This document shows, piece after piece, positions 33,230 through 42,070 of a DNA stretch of 46,841 nt. The stretch is from Bacteroidaceae bacterium (lineage in GTDB: Bacteria; Bacteroidota; Bacteroidia; Bacteroidales; Bacteroidaceae), in the NCBI GenBank assembly GCA_024680695.1, contig JAILBW010000139.1, positions 1 through 46,841 of the forward strand. The letters are read 5' to 3'. The notes beneath the pieces were generated by a model, which worked only from the letters and a program-made list of their open reading frames with translations, did not search any database and had not been told where the DNA came from. The position numbers and the translations under genes were made by a program. The stretch's first letter is position 1. Every line of letters begins with the position of its first letter.

Positions 33230-35395
33230 ATGAAACGATTCTTCCTCTCCATTCTGCTTGCCCTCTCCGTCATCCCCCTTGCAGCGCAGGAAACGACAGA
33301 CACCCTCCGCGAGAAGAAAATGAGCGAGGTGGTGGTGGCCGGCCAGCGCCGCCAGGTGGTCTATCGCATCGACCGCAAGCGCATCGACGCACAGCAAATA
33401 CTCACAGCCGGCGGCGGTACGGCGGCCGACATACTTACCACCCTGCCTTCAATCCACACCGATTCCGATGGGGAGATCTCGTTCCGAGGCAGCAAGGAGT
33501 ACCTTGTTTATATAGACGGCAAGCCCAGTCCGCTCAGTGGCACGGCAGCCCTGCGCCAGATTCCCGCCGCCACCATCCGCGACATCGAACTGCTCACTAC
33601 GCCCGGTGCCCGCTATCGTGCCGAGGGCGATGTGGGCATCATCAACATCACCACCCTCAAGGGGCAGACAGAGGGACTGAGTGGCATGTTCAACACCAGC
33701 GGAACCACTCTGGGCGGATGGAGCGCCAACGGACGCATGGACTGGCAGCGCGGGCGCAACCGTCTGTGGGCCAACATGCAGGCCAACCGCTATCGGGGCG
33801 TGAGCGACTTCCAGCAGGAGAAGACCACCGATGTGGACAACATACTGACCACCAGCCTCAGCGACGGCGAGCGGTTCCGCACCGAACGGGCCTACATCGG
33901 CACCCTCGGCTGGCAGTATGCCGTCGAGGACCGCCACCTGCTCAGCGTGGACATCCAGAGCGGACAGACAAAGAACCGCCGCGGAGGCGACATGGCCTAC
34001 CAAGAGGACCGCACACTGCCCCTCGGCCTGCACACCGTCGGACTCTACGACAGCCACGACCGCTACATGCTGCAGAAGGAACTGGTGCAGCTCTCGGCCA
34101 GCTATCTCTGGCACATCAACGAGCGCGGCGACCAGCTTTCCCTGCAGAGCCGAAACCGATACGACTGGCATTCGCTGGAATACACCGAGAGCAACATGTT
34201 CGACCCAGCGGGCGCACGCTACGAGGGCACTCGCGGCTACGAAGAGGAGCACCACTGGGACTGCGACGAACAGCTCGACTACAAGCTCCAGTACCGCCCC
34301 ACCGGTGCGCTCGAGGCTGGATATCAGTACATCACCTACAGCGAAATCGGCAACTACCGCATCAAGTACTGGGATCGCCCTGCACAGCAGTTCGAGTGGC
34401 AGGACAACCTCTACGCCCCCTTCGACTACCACCGCCAGGTGCACTCCCTTTACGCCTCCGTCTCCGACCACTTCGGAAATCTCGACGCCGATGCCGGCCT
34501 GCGCATGGAGCGCGTCCGCGACCAGATGACGATAGCCGTCGTCGGTGCCGACCGCGACCATCGCCGCGTGGAGCTCTACCCCTCGGCCCATCTGGCCTAC
34601 AACACCACCAAAGGCACCTTCGGCCTTGGCTATGCCCGACGCACCAACCGCCCCGGCATCTGGAAGATGGAGCCATACATCACCTACGAGGACTACTACA
34701 CCAAGAAAATCGGCAATCCCGACATACGGCCCGAGTACATCCACTCGCTCGAACTGAACTACCACAAGGGCTTCGAGGGCGGCCACTCGTTCCACTTCGC
34801 AGCCTACCATCGCTGGCGCTCGGATGTGGTCGATGAGATTCGTGTGGCCTACGAGCCGGGCGTCACCCTCGACTCCATCATCAATGCCGGCAACGAGGTG
34901 GAACGCGGAGCCGAACTCAGCCTCGTTCTGAAACCTGTCTGCCGATGGACTACGACGGTGAATGCCGACCTCCACGACTGCCGCTTCACGAGTCACTATG
35001 AGGGCTGCGACGATTACCACAATACAGTCTATGCCGTCGGTTGCATCAACCAGATTACGGCCACTCCCACCACCCAATTCCAGTTCGACGGACATGTAGT
35101 CGGCCCGGAACGGCTCACGCAGGGTCGGGAAAAGCCCTACTGCTACTTCGACTTCGCTGCCCGCCAGAAACTCATGCACGGACGAATGTCCATCAGCCTG
35201 GTGGCGCATGACGTACTGCGCACTGCACGCTACCACAACTGGCGCACCACCTCCACCCTCCGCTCCGAGACTCGCGTGCGGCCCAAATACCCGAACCTGA
35301 CGCTCAGCGTCTCCTACTACTTCAACACTACGGGCAAGGAGCAGCAGTCGGGGGCTGTCAGCAAGGGTGCCGTCTTCGAAGGAAAAGACTTTTGA
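33230..35395 (+). CDS. TonB-dependent-type outer-membrane beta-barrel protein
   Basis: A 721-residue outer-membrane protein. Signal peptide RFFLSILLALSVIPLAAQ, then a TonB-box-like MSEVVVAGQ, a plug domain (~40-145, ADILTTLPSIHTDSDGEISF, IRDIELLTTPGARYRAEG) and an OMP_b-brl barrel rich in aromatic girdle residues. The usual carboxypeptidase-like N-terminal domain is missing, as is a SusD partner, so it is not a classic polysaccharide-utilisation pair. In operon context it may import the product of the upstream phosphoesterases. Start chosen at 33230 for the signal peptide; the frame opens at 33197. Confidence 0.87.
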   Translation: MKRFFLSILLALSVIPLAAQETTDTLREKKMSEVVVAGQRRQVVYRIDRKRIDAQQILTAGGGTAADILTTLPSIHTDSDGEISFRGSKEYLVYIDGKPSPLSGTAALRQIPAATIRDIELLTTPGARYRAEGDVGIINITTLKGQTEGLSGMFNTSGTTLGGWSANGRMDWQRGRNRLWANMQANRYRGVSDFQQEKTTDVDNILTTSLSDGERFRTERAYIGTLGWQYAVEDRHLLSVDIQSGQTKNRRGGDMAYQEDRTLPLGLHTVGLYDSHDRYMLQKELVQLSASYLWHINERGDQLSLQSRNRYDWHSLEYTESNMFDPAGARYEGTRGYEEEHHWDCDEQLDYKLQYRPTGALEAGYQYITYSEIGNYRIKYWDRPAQQFEWQDNLYAPFDYHRQVHSLYASVSDHFGNLDADAGLRMERVRDQMTIAVVGADRDHRRVELYPSAHLAYNTTKGTFGLGYARRTNRPGIWKMEPYITYEDYYTKKIGNPDIRPEYIHSLELNYHKGFEGGHSFHFAAYHRWRSDVVDEIRVAYEPGVTLDSIINAGNEVERGAELSLVLKPVCRWTTTVNADLHDCRFTSHYEGCDDYHNTVYAVGCINQITATPTTQFQFDGHVVGPERLTQGREKPYCYFDFAARQKLMHGRMSISLVAHDVLRTARYHNWRTTSTLRSETRVRPKYPNLTLSVSYYFNTTGKEQQSGAVSKGAVFEGKDF

Positions 35396-35408
35396 CGAAC
35401 CATGCACT

Positions 35409-36842
35409 ATGAACTATGGACTAAGATTTAGGCGTTTGTCCCTTTGCCTCCTGCTGTGCGCGCTCATCCTGCCATCTGCTTGGGCGCAGGAGGAGACACC
35501 CGACTATACGAAATGGAGCATCCACGGCGGAAAGTTCTACGACAACGGCAAGTGGGTGTTTCTGAAGGCGGCAAAGCCTCTCATCAACTATGCCGACGCC
35601 GACAACGTATCAGACCTCATCAAGAAGCTGGACATCCTGAAGGAGAAGCACTACAACGTCATCGAGATGAACTGCTACTGGCACCACTTCGACACGAACG
35701 GCGACGGCATCATTGACAAGTCTCTGGCTCCGCTGCGCAACCTTATCAACGTGATTTACAATCGCGGCATGTACCCCTGCCTGAGCGTGGAGACTTACTC
35801 CGTAGGTGGGGGCAACATTCCCGACGGCTTCTGGAAACGCTGTCCCGACGCTTACGCCATCGACTCGAAAGGCAATCAAGTGAGCGACACGGAATACGGC
35901 TTCGGCACCCGCGTTGTCTCCATCTACCACACAGGCTACCGCGACGCAGTGCACCGCTACATCCGCAGCCTGGCCCGCAGCGTCGACACGAAGAAGATAC
36001 TCTATTTCGAAACCACCGTAGAGCCCCAGTACATGGGCAATACGGCCATCTGCTACAGCGAGAACGCCCGCACGGAATACAACAAGTGGCGTGAGGAGAA
36101 TGGCATCGCCGACGCTGCATCGGCCATGCCCGAGGGCTTCCCCATGCCGCAGAACTTCGTCCGCAACGAGACGTGGAACAAGTTCCGGGCACAGTTCCTT
36201 GCCCGATGGGTGAACGAGGATGCCGAGGCCTATCGCTCCGTGGCTGGCGAAAATGCCCGCGTGGCCGTGGACTATCTCGATGCCAACGAGTCGGTCCAAT
36301 ACCTGCGCGACGGCAACCCAATTGAGTTCCTACGCGCACTGACCTGTGCCGACATCATACAAATCAACTGGACGTGGAACTTGGAGACAAAATCGCTCAA
36401 CCACAAGGCCTACGACCGAGTGTGGCAGGTGAAAAACGAGACGGGACGCGACTGGGCCGTGGCAGAGCACATGACGTTCAACGGTAACGACTTCACCAAC
36501 CTCACCGACGAGAAGCGACGCCTCATCCTGGAAAACACGCTGCAGCGAGGAACACGCCTCGGCTGGGAATTCACCAACGTGAATAACAGCACGGCCGACG
36601 GCTTCTCGCTCTACTACGACGACTTCTCGCCCAAGGCCACTATCGCCACGGTGGACAACAACTGGGACTATTGGATGACGCGAGTGACCTACTGGGAGAA
36701 TCAGCTGAGCCCCGTCGAAGCTCCGCAGGCCGAAAAGGCAGCCAGCCAGTCCATTTACTCCATCAACGGAACCGTCGTTCGCAGCCTGCCCCTCACGCCC
36801 GGCCTCTATGTCATCAACGGCAGGAAGACGCTGGTGCATTGA
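35409..36842 (+). CDS. Secreted TIM-barrel glycoside-hydrolase-like protein (clan A, GH42-like)
   Basis: A 477-residue exported protein (signal LSLCLLLCALILPSAWAQ). The fold pattern suits a clan-A barrel: FLKAAKPLINY, HYNVIEMNCYWHHFD, then the acid/base candidate ILYFETTVEPQYMGN followed by CYSENARTEYNKWREENG as in GH42-type enzymes, and a nucleophile candidate in DWAVAEHMTFNG. The C-terminal ~30 residues (IYSINGTVVRSLPLTPGLYV) form the short beta motif seen on secreted Bacteroidales proteins. It starts 13 nt after the barrel gene and ends the operon. Exact family and substrate unknown. Confidence 0.68.
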   Translation: MNYGLRFRRLSLCLLLCALILPSAWAQEETPDYTKWSIHGGKFYDNGKWVFLKAAKPLINYADADNVSDLIKKLDILKEKHYNVIEMNCYWHHFDTNGDGIIDKSLAPLRNLINVIYNRGMYPCLSVETYSVGGGNIPDGFWKRCPDAYAIDSKGNQVSDTEYGFGTRVVSIYHTGYRDAVHRYIRSLARSVDTKKILYFETTVEPQYMGNTAICYSENARTEYNKWREENGIADAASAMPEGFPMPQNFVRNETWNKFRAQFLARWVNEDAEAYRSVAGENARVAVDYLDANESVQYLRDGNPIEFLRALTCADIIQINWTWNLETKSLNHKAYDRVWQVKNETGRDWAVAEHMTFNGNDFTNLTDEKRRLILENTLQRGTRLGWEFTNVNNSTADGFSLYYDDFSPKATIATVDNNWDYWMTRVTYWENQLSPVEAPQAEKAASQSIYSINGTVVRSLPLTPGLYVINGRKTLVH

Positions 36843-37013
36843 GAAGCCGTCTCCAATCCCATTGACTCCATTAAGGTGGGGCTGTGCTCCCACTTGTAGG
36901 ACAGCTGCCACAACCAGCGACAGCTCTTATGCCTCCAGTTGCTCCAGAGGGGAGGGAGGAATGGTATCAGGAAGTACTTCTCAGACTATACTCCCCAGTC
37001 TCTCTTGTCCACT

Positions 37014-37724
37014 TCAGCCTCTGCGACCGCCCAGCAAGCGAAGAATGTAGAGGAACAGATTCACAAAGTCCAGATAAAGACTGAGCGCCCCCATGAGGGC
37101 AATCTTGCGCGTATCGACGGCAATGCCTGCTGCCTCGGAATAGGCCAAGGCATTCTTGACATTCTGCGTGTCGTAGGCCGTCAGTCCCACAAAGATAAAC
37201 AGACCCGCATACGTAATGAGTGACTCCATCCACGTGAAATGGAAGAACAGGTTCACCAGTGTAGCGATAATCAAGCCGACAAGTGCCATCAGTAAGAAGG
37301 AGCCAATGGCTGTAAGGTCACGGTTCGTCGTATATCCCACAAAGGACATCACGCCGAAGGTCAGGCCTGTAGAGAAGAAGGCCGCGTAAATCGTGGATGC
37401 AGAATAGGCCAATAGGATGACCGACATCGTGACGCCGTTCAGCACTGCATAAAGGCCGAACAATGCCGCGGCAGTACTAAAGGAAAGCCGTGAGATGCGC
37501 GCCGAGACATAAACCACCAGCGCCACTTCGGCTATCCCCAGCCCCACAAAACGAAGCTTGCTGCCTAATATCAGCGAGAGCATTGCCTCGCTGCTTGCAG
37601 TATAAACCGCCGTGAGCGCACTCACCATCAAGGCCAGCGTCATCCAGCCGTACACCTTGCTCATTGTCACTTGCTGAACTCGTTCAGCCGACATCTTCTC
37701 GCCATAATATTTCTCGTATCCCAT
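37014..37724 (-). CDS. Bax inhibitor-1/YccA family membrane protein
   Basis: A 236-residue inner-membrane protein with seven hydrophobic segments. Family signatures are the N-terminal VYGWMTLALMVSALTAVYTA, the central FGLYAVLNGVTMSVILLAY and the late VGLTAYDTQNVKNAL with conserved Asp. Bacterial BI-1 proteins are thought to act as pH-sensitive calcium leak channels or to aid membrane-protein quality control. The start is at MGYEKYYGEK (37724); the longer frame is 5' leader. It has its own promoter and converges on the hydrolase gene across a 171-bp gap with a small GTGGG/CCCAC hairpin. Confidence 0.93.
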   Translation of the reverse strand: MGYEKYYGEKMSAERVQQVTMSKVYGWMTLALMVSALTAVYTASSEAMLSLILGSKLRFVGLGIAEVALVVYVSARISRLSFSTAAALFGLYAVLNGVTMSVILLAYSASTIYAAFFSTGLTFGVMSFVGYTTNRDLTAIGSFLLMALVGLIIATLVNLFFHFTWMESLITYAGLFIFVGLTAYDTQNVKNALAYSEAAGIAVDTRKIALMGALSLYLDFVNLFLYILRLLGGRRG

Positions 37725-37753
37725 CGTCGTGGTATGTTTAAAGTTTCTTTTTG

Positions 37754-37785
37754 CAAAAGTAAGACATTTTCTCCGTCCATCCAAG
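37754..37785 (-). promoter_or_regulatory. Promoter for the BI-1 family gene
   Basis: On the minus strand, -33 CTTG (37785-37782) and -7 TACTTTTG (37761-37754) are 20 bp apart, giving a leader of about 25 nt. Confidence 0.6.
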
Positions 37786-37882
37786 CTTGCGCGTCAGAAA
37801 GATGGACATCTAAGTGTTTATTTCCTTCCGATTTATCAGATTATCCAGATTATTTCTTTCTGTGAATACTCGACACACGCCG

Positions 37883-39940
37883 TCACTTCTTGTGTGTCAC
37901 TTTCACCACCCTGCTCTCATTGTCTATCTCGATGCGTCCCAGTCGTTCGAAAATGCTCTGCCCAAGCAGTAGTGGAGCCTTCTGACTCTTCACCACCGAG
38001 GCTTTGACATTGTTCAGCTCCAACCCACCAAACTTGACATGCCGCAGGTTCAACACCGTACCCTCGTGCACGCTCCCGTCGGCCGTGCTATAATGAGCTT
38101 TGCCCTGCACATCGCTACGGGTCAGATAGCCGTTCTTCAACATGAAGTTGGCTTCCACCTCCGAAATGCTCACATCGCTGGCTCCCGTGTCGAAGATGAA
38201 GTGCAGAGGCAGGTCGTTTATCGTGCAGGATATCTTCATCATGCTTCCCTCTTTTTTGAAGGGTACTTCCGTGGTCTCCATCTCCACAGTTTCAGGCAAT
38301 GCGACCAGGATGTCATTCTCTGCGTCCTCATTGCTCTCGTCTGCGAACTTCTTTTTCCAAGTGTCTATCATCGCCTTATACTCCTCCATTCCGCGCAATG
38401 CATCCAGGTCGTCATCCCGTTCTATATGGGCAAAGCGTCGAAAACCCTTCTCAAAGGACTTCTGCAGGTAGCCCAATGCCTCAGTCAGCCTTCCCATTTT
38501 GCACATCAGACATGCTGCATCATAGTAATTCCCTGCTGTGGAATCCTGGGCCAGAATCCGTTTCATGTGCACCTCGGCGCTGTCGGGCATGCCCAACATC
38601 AATAGCGCATACTGGCGGCAATCTCCTGTCTTGCCGATTACGGAATCCAGCCGGGCTGCCTGTTCATAGTCCGCACGCGCTGCAGCCGTGTCCCCCTTCT
38701 GTATATACATATCCCCACGTCCCAGATAGGCATAAGCGTAATCGTCCTTCAGCGTGATGGCATACGTATAGTCCTCGATGGCTCCATCCACGTCCAGCAT
38801 ATTATCCTTGAAGAATCCCCGGCGGTAATACCCGCCATAGAAGTTGGGCCTCCGTTCCACGAAGCGGCTCATCTCGGCCACGGCCTTCTCCCCCTCCCCA
38901 TTGTTATAGAGCAGGTCAGCCTTTGACTGGATAAAACCATCGTCGGTCGAGTCTTGTGCGATAGCCAGGTCGATGTAGCGCAGGGCCATCGGATAGTTGC
39001 CCAACTGGTCATAGCAATCGGCAATATTCTCATAAACCGCTGCCGTAGCTTCCAACGCCGCGCTCTCCTTATAGCTCTCGATGGCCTTATGATAGTGTTT
39101 CTGACGCTGATGAAGCACACCTTGGTAATACGTCCATTTGTCCCGCTCCGCTCCTGGAATATTTGCTTTCATCTTCATCATCACCACCAGTTCCCGATAG
39201 CATGTGTCATTGGCATCCTGCATGATGAAGAACGAGCGGTTGTTACCATCCATTTCCAGCGACTTCACGATGTCCTGCGCCGCTGCATGGTTGTTCCCTT
39301 TGCTCAAGTAGGCACTGGCACGGAAGCTATACGCCTGCGATAAATCGCTGTCCAACTTCGATGCATACGTAAAGAGCTCTATCGCCTCGTCATACTGCGC
39401 CATTTCCAAGAGGTTGCGACCCTTCCCCATATAGCCGTCCGTCGCACCGGGAGTCAGTTGTATCAGTTTCTCGTAGTCGGCGTTCGACTTGGCGTACTCG
39501 TCCATCTCCCATAACAGACCTCCCCGCATCGAGAGATAATCCTCGTTCTTCGGCTCCACTTTGAGTGCCTTTGTGACTTCCCCCAGCGCCTTTTCAGTCT
39601 CGTCCATGGCATAATACACCTTCGCCTGTGTGGCATGCGTGAATGCTACATAGTAGTGGTCCCGCCTCGGCAGGTACTTCAGCGCCTTGGCACCCGCCGA
39701 CAGTGCCTCGCCATACTCCTCCTTGTCCCGATACATACACTGAATCCACGCCCAGGCATACCCGTTCTTGGGATTCTCGTCCACTTCTTCCTGGAAATAC
39801 TTCATCGCCTCGTCCGTGTTCCCGTCCGACGCTGCCTCGCATCCCCGCTTGTAATTGTAACTCTCCGGCTCCTTCTCTGTCCGTCCGCCGGAACATCCCA
39901 TCAGCACCACCGTCAGTGCCATACAAATCTCTCGTTTCAT
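37883..39940 (-). CDS. TPR lipoprotein with C-terminal retropepsin-like protease domain
   Basis: A 685-residue lipoprotein (lipobox VVLMGCSGG, Cys ~16). Residues ~30-520 are about a dozen TPR units (AMKYFQEEVDENPKNGYAW and relatives). Residues ~560-685 are a retropepsin-type aspartic protease domain: LHFIFDTGASDVSIS holds the catalytic D-T-G, and APLLLGQSIFERLG is the second hallmark. Such domains act as homodimers, and the TPRs could scaffold dimerisation or bind a client. It should sit in the periplasm, anchored to a membrane. It lies 30 nt behind a 62-aa membrane protein, probably in one operon. Confidence 0.9.
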   Translation of the reverse strand: MKREICMALTVVLMGCSGGRTEKEPESYNYKRGCEAASDGNTDEAMKYFQEEVDENPKNGYAWAWIQCMYRDKEEYGEALSAGAKALKYLPRRDHYYVAFTHATQAKVYYAMDETEKALGEVTKALKVEPKNEDYLSMRGGLLWEMDEYAKSNADYEKLIQLTPGATDGYMGKGRNLLEMAQYDEAIELFTYASKLDSDLSQAYSFRASAYLSKGNNHAAAQDIVKSLEMDGNNRSFFIMQDANDTCYRELVVMMKMKANIPGAERDKWTYYQGVLHQRQKHYHKAIESYKESAALEATAAVYENIADCYDQLGNYPMALRYIDLAIAQDSTDDGFIQSKADLLYNNGEGEKAVAEMSRFVERRPNFYGGYYRRGFFKDNMLDVDGAIEDYTYAITLKDDYAYAYLGRGDMYIQKGDTAAARADYEQAARLDSVIGKTGDCRQYALLMLGMPDSAEVHMKRILAQDSTAGNYYDAACLMCKMGRLTEALGYLQKSFEKGFRRFAHIERDDDLDALRGMEEYKAMIDTWKKKFADESNEDAENDILVALPETVEMETTEVPFKKEGSMMKISCTINDLPLHFIFDTGASDVSISEVEANFMLKNGYLTRSDVQGKAHYSTADGSVHEGTVLNLRHVKFGGLELNNVKASVVKSQKAPLLLGQSIFERLGRIEIDNESRVVKVTHKK

Positions 39941-39970
39941 TGATTCTACTTTTACATTGTTTTTTCCTTC

Positions 39971-40159
39971 TCATCCAAAAATCGCACCAAACAGCCACAG
40001 CGTGCCCAGAATGACAATGCCAGCCATGAACAGTCGCGTCAGACAGCCAACGGCAAGACAACCACCCATCATTGCGCCAGAGCCCGCGTCACAGTCCGAC
40101 TGCGAAGCGCCCCAAATGGCGCCGACAACCACGAAAACCAGAATAATTAGTAACCACAT
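39971..40159 (-). CDS. Small membrane protein, 62 aa
   Basis: Two hydrophobic segments (LLIILVFVVVGAIWG and FMAGIVILGTLWLFGAIFG) flank a Gly/Cys-containing loop (CDAGSGAMMGGC). Family not recognised. A clear -7 box lies ~40 nt upstream and the TPR-protease gene follows by 30 nt, which supports it as a real gene and suggests a joint role. Confidence 0.65.
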   Translation of the reverse strand: MWLLIILVFVVVGAIWGASQSDCDAGSGAMMGGCLAVGCLTRLFMAGIVILGTLWLFGAIFG

Positions 40160-40198
40160 AGCTTTACAGATTTAAGTTAAACATCTTTTTCTGGCGAC

Positions 40199-40206
40199 AA
40201 AAGTAG
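40199..40206 (-). promoter_or_regulatory. -7 box for the 62-aa/TPR-protease operon
   Basis: TACTTTTG on the minus strand with a TTGG-like -33 about 21 bp upstream. Confidence 0.55.
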
Positions 40207-40454
40207 AAAAAATAATTGAGGGGGTGCCAACAGGTTCCTGCGCAATTGTATGAAATATCTGGCTGGCTGTACGAAATGGACGCAAGCCATGCGTGTTGTT
40301 TGTGTTTGTGCAATGCATGGGATAGGTTTATGCCATGCATGATACATGCTTGCCTCACGAACGACACAAAAGATATAGATAGGAAAAGGTCGAGAAGTAT
40401 TTGCGCCTTTTGAGCACGGACACGAGACGAGCCGACTGTTTCTGAGGATAGGAA
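40207..40454. other. Intergenic region after the kinase operon
   Basis: No gene. It contains repeated ATGCATG-type palindromes, including ATGCATGG and CCATGCAT spaced ~15 bp near 40314-40345. No clear terminator was found for the kinase operon that ends here. Confidence 0.45.
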
Positions 40455-42035
40455 CTACAGTGCAAGACGGAGCCCGCATGGGAATTCATTAGAACGATAC
40501 ATTAATCGAATATAGGCGGAACACGCGTGTCGGGAAGACACTCGACAGGACCAAGCATCATTGCCCCAGCAGCCGCCACGGCTCACATGGTAGCCCCAGA
40601 AAGGACCCTTAGGATTCGATTGAGAAGAGAATGTATAATATCTTCTGCGGTCGCCGCACCATTCATCCACGTTCCCACTCATGTCATAGAGGCCCAGCTC
40701 GTTCGCCACCTTCGTCATCACATTATGGGTCCCTTTGCTGCTGTTGCCTTTGTACCATGCCACGTTATCTATGCTGTTGCTGCCGCTATACTTATACCCT
40801 TGACTTTTTCTGCCCCCACGGGCCGCATATTCCCATTCAGCCTCCGTGGGAAGACGATACCGTTTCCCTGTCAACTGATTCAGCCTGCGAATGAACTTCT
40901 GGCAATCTTTCCAGCCCACATTCTCCACCGGGCGGTTCGCACCTTTGAAATAGGATGGGTTACTGTCCATCACAGCCTCCCACTCAGCCTGTGTCACTTC
41001 GTGCTTACAGATGCGGAAACTAGAAAGCGTCACATGATGAGCGGGCTTCTCATCAGCGTCAGCGTCATCGCCCTGCTCGGCAGTGGCACCCATCATAAAC
41101 GTACCGCCCTCTACATAGACCATGTCACGCTCCAGCTGTTGGAGGACAGCGGGGATGTTTCCTATCACTTCTGTTTCGTCCTCGTCCCCTAACAACTGTA
41201 AGAACTCCGAGACAGACTGCGGACGCTGCTTGCGTCGCAGCTGCATACATTGTGTGACTGCATGCCAGGTACGGGAACACACATTCGGGAAGGACGAAGG
41301 AAGTTCTTCATCGTCCAACAGACATGAAGCCTCGGGAGGTATCTTCCCCGTAAGCAGCGTGTACATTGTGGCACCCAGCGAATAGATGTCAGTTGAGGGC
41401 GAGAAAGTATGTATTTCCTGTCTGTACTGCTCCATTGGGGCATATCCTTTGCTGATGCCTGCCTGCAGGGTGGTGGTCTGTTCGCCCCAAGCATCATAGT
41501 GCTTGCTGATGCCAAAGTCAATCAGAACTGGTGTATCTGCATCCTTCAAGAGAATGTTTGCAGGCTTCACGTCCAAATGAAGCATATTCCTGTCGTGAAT
41601 GTATGCCAAAGCGTCGGCCACTTTGCGAATCAACATCGTGGCACGTTGATCATTGAGGGGTCGTCCTTCAGAAAGCTCCTTCAAAGAACCGCCGCGAAGG
41701 TACTCCATCACATAATAGGCCGTGCCATTCTCTTCAAACACATCATGGATGCGCACTATGCCAGGATGATCCAGCGAGGCGATGTTGCGAGCCTCCTTCA
41801 GGAACTTCTCACGAAAGCGTCGCACAGTTTCGCGCCCTGCTCCCATGCCCATCGTGACATGTGAGGTGCCGGCATCGCGCCCGCACAGTTCCCTCATAAA
41901 GAACTCCTTGATAGCCACCTGACGACCCAGTGCCACCTGCTCTGCCAAGTACGTAATGCCATAGCCACCCTGACCGAGCACACGCTCTATACGATATTTT
42001 CCACCCTGAAGGAGTTGTCCTAATTGTAACTTCAT
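40455..42035 (-). CDS. Ser/Thr protein kinase fused to an FGE/SUMF1-like domain
   Basis: A 526-residue cytosolic protein. Kinase domain ~14-275: glycine loop LGQGGYGITYLAEQ, VAIK lysine, catalytic loop MLHLDVKPANILL (HLD in place of HRD), DFG in LIDFGISKHY. From residue ~305 (MVYVEGGTFMMG) to the end lies an FGE-sulfatase/SUMF1-type domain with VTQAEWEAVM, RLPTEAEWEYAARGG and GNVDEWCGD. The cysteine arrangement at its end (GGCWGNDAWSCRV) is not that of active formylglycine-generating enzymes, so it is more likely a binding module. No membrane segment. Its first ~113 residues are almost the same as those of the next kinase upstream, 35 nt away. Confidence 0.92.
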   Translation of the reverse strand: MKLQLGQLLQGGKYRIERVLGQGGYGITYLAEQVALGRQVAIKEFFMRELCGRDAGTSHVTMGMGAGRETVRRFREKFLKEARNIASLDHPGIVRIHDVFEENGTAYYVMEYLRGGSLKELSEGRPLNDQRATMLIRKVADALAYIHDRNMLHLDVKPANILLKDADTPVLIDFGISKHYDAWGEQTTTLQAGISKGYAPMEQYRQEIHTFSPSTDIYSLGATMYTLLTGKIPPEASCLLDDEELPSSFPNVCSRTWHAVTQCMQLRRKQRPQSVSEFLQLLGDEDETEVIGNIPAVLQQLERDMVYVEGGTFMMGATAEQGDDADADEKPAHHVTLSSFRICKHEVTQAEWEAVMDSNPSYFKGANRPVENVGWKDCQKFIRRLNQLTGKRYRLPTEAEWEYAARGGRKSQGYKYSGSNSIDNVAWYKGNSSKGTHNVMTKVANELGLYDMSGNVDEWCGDRRRYYTFSSQSNPKGPFWGYHVSRGGCWGNDAWSCRVSSRHACSAYIRLMYRSNEFPCGLRLAL

Positions 42036-42070
42036 AATACACGAACAAACATATGAGTTGTAAATGCTGG

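Noticed and set aside
33449..35407. 652-codon minus-strand frame opposite the outer-membrane barrel gene
   Set aside because: Val/Gly/Ala-rich shadow without motifs; the sense strand has signal peptide, plug and barrel.
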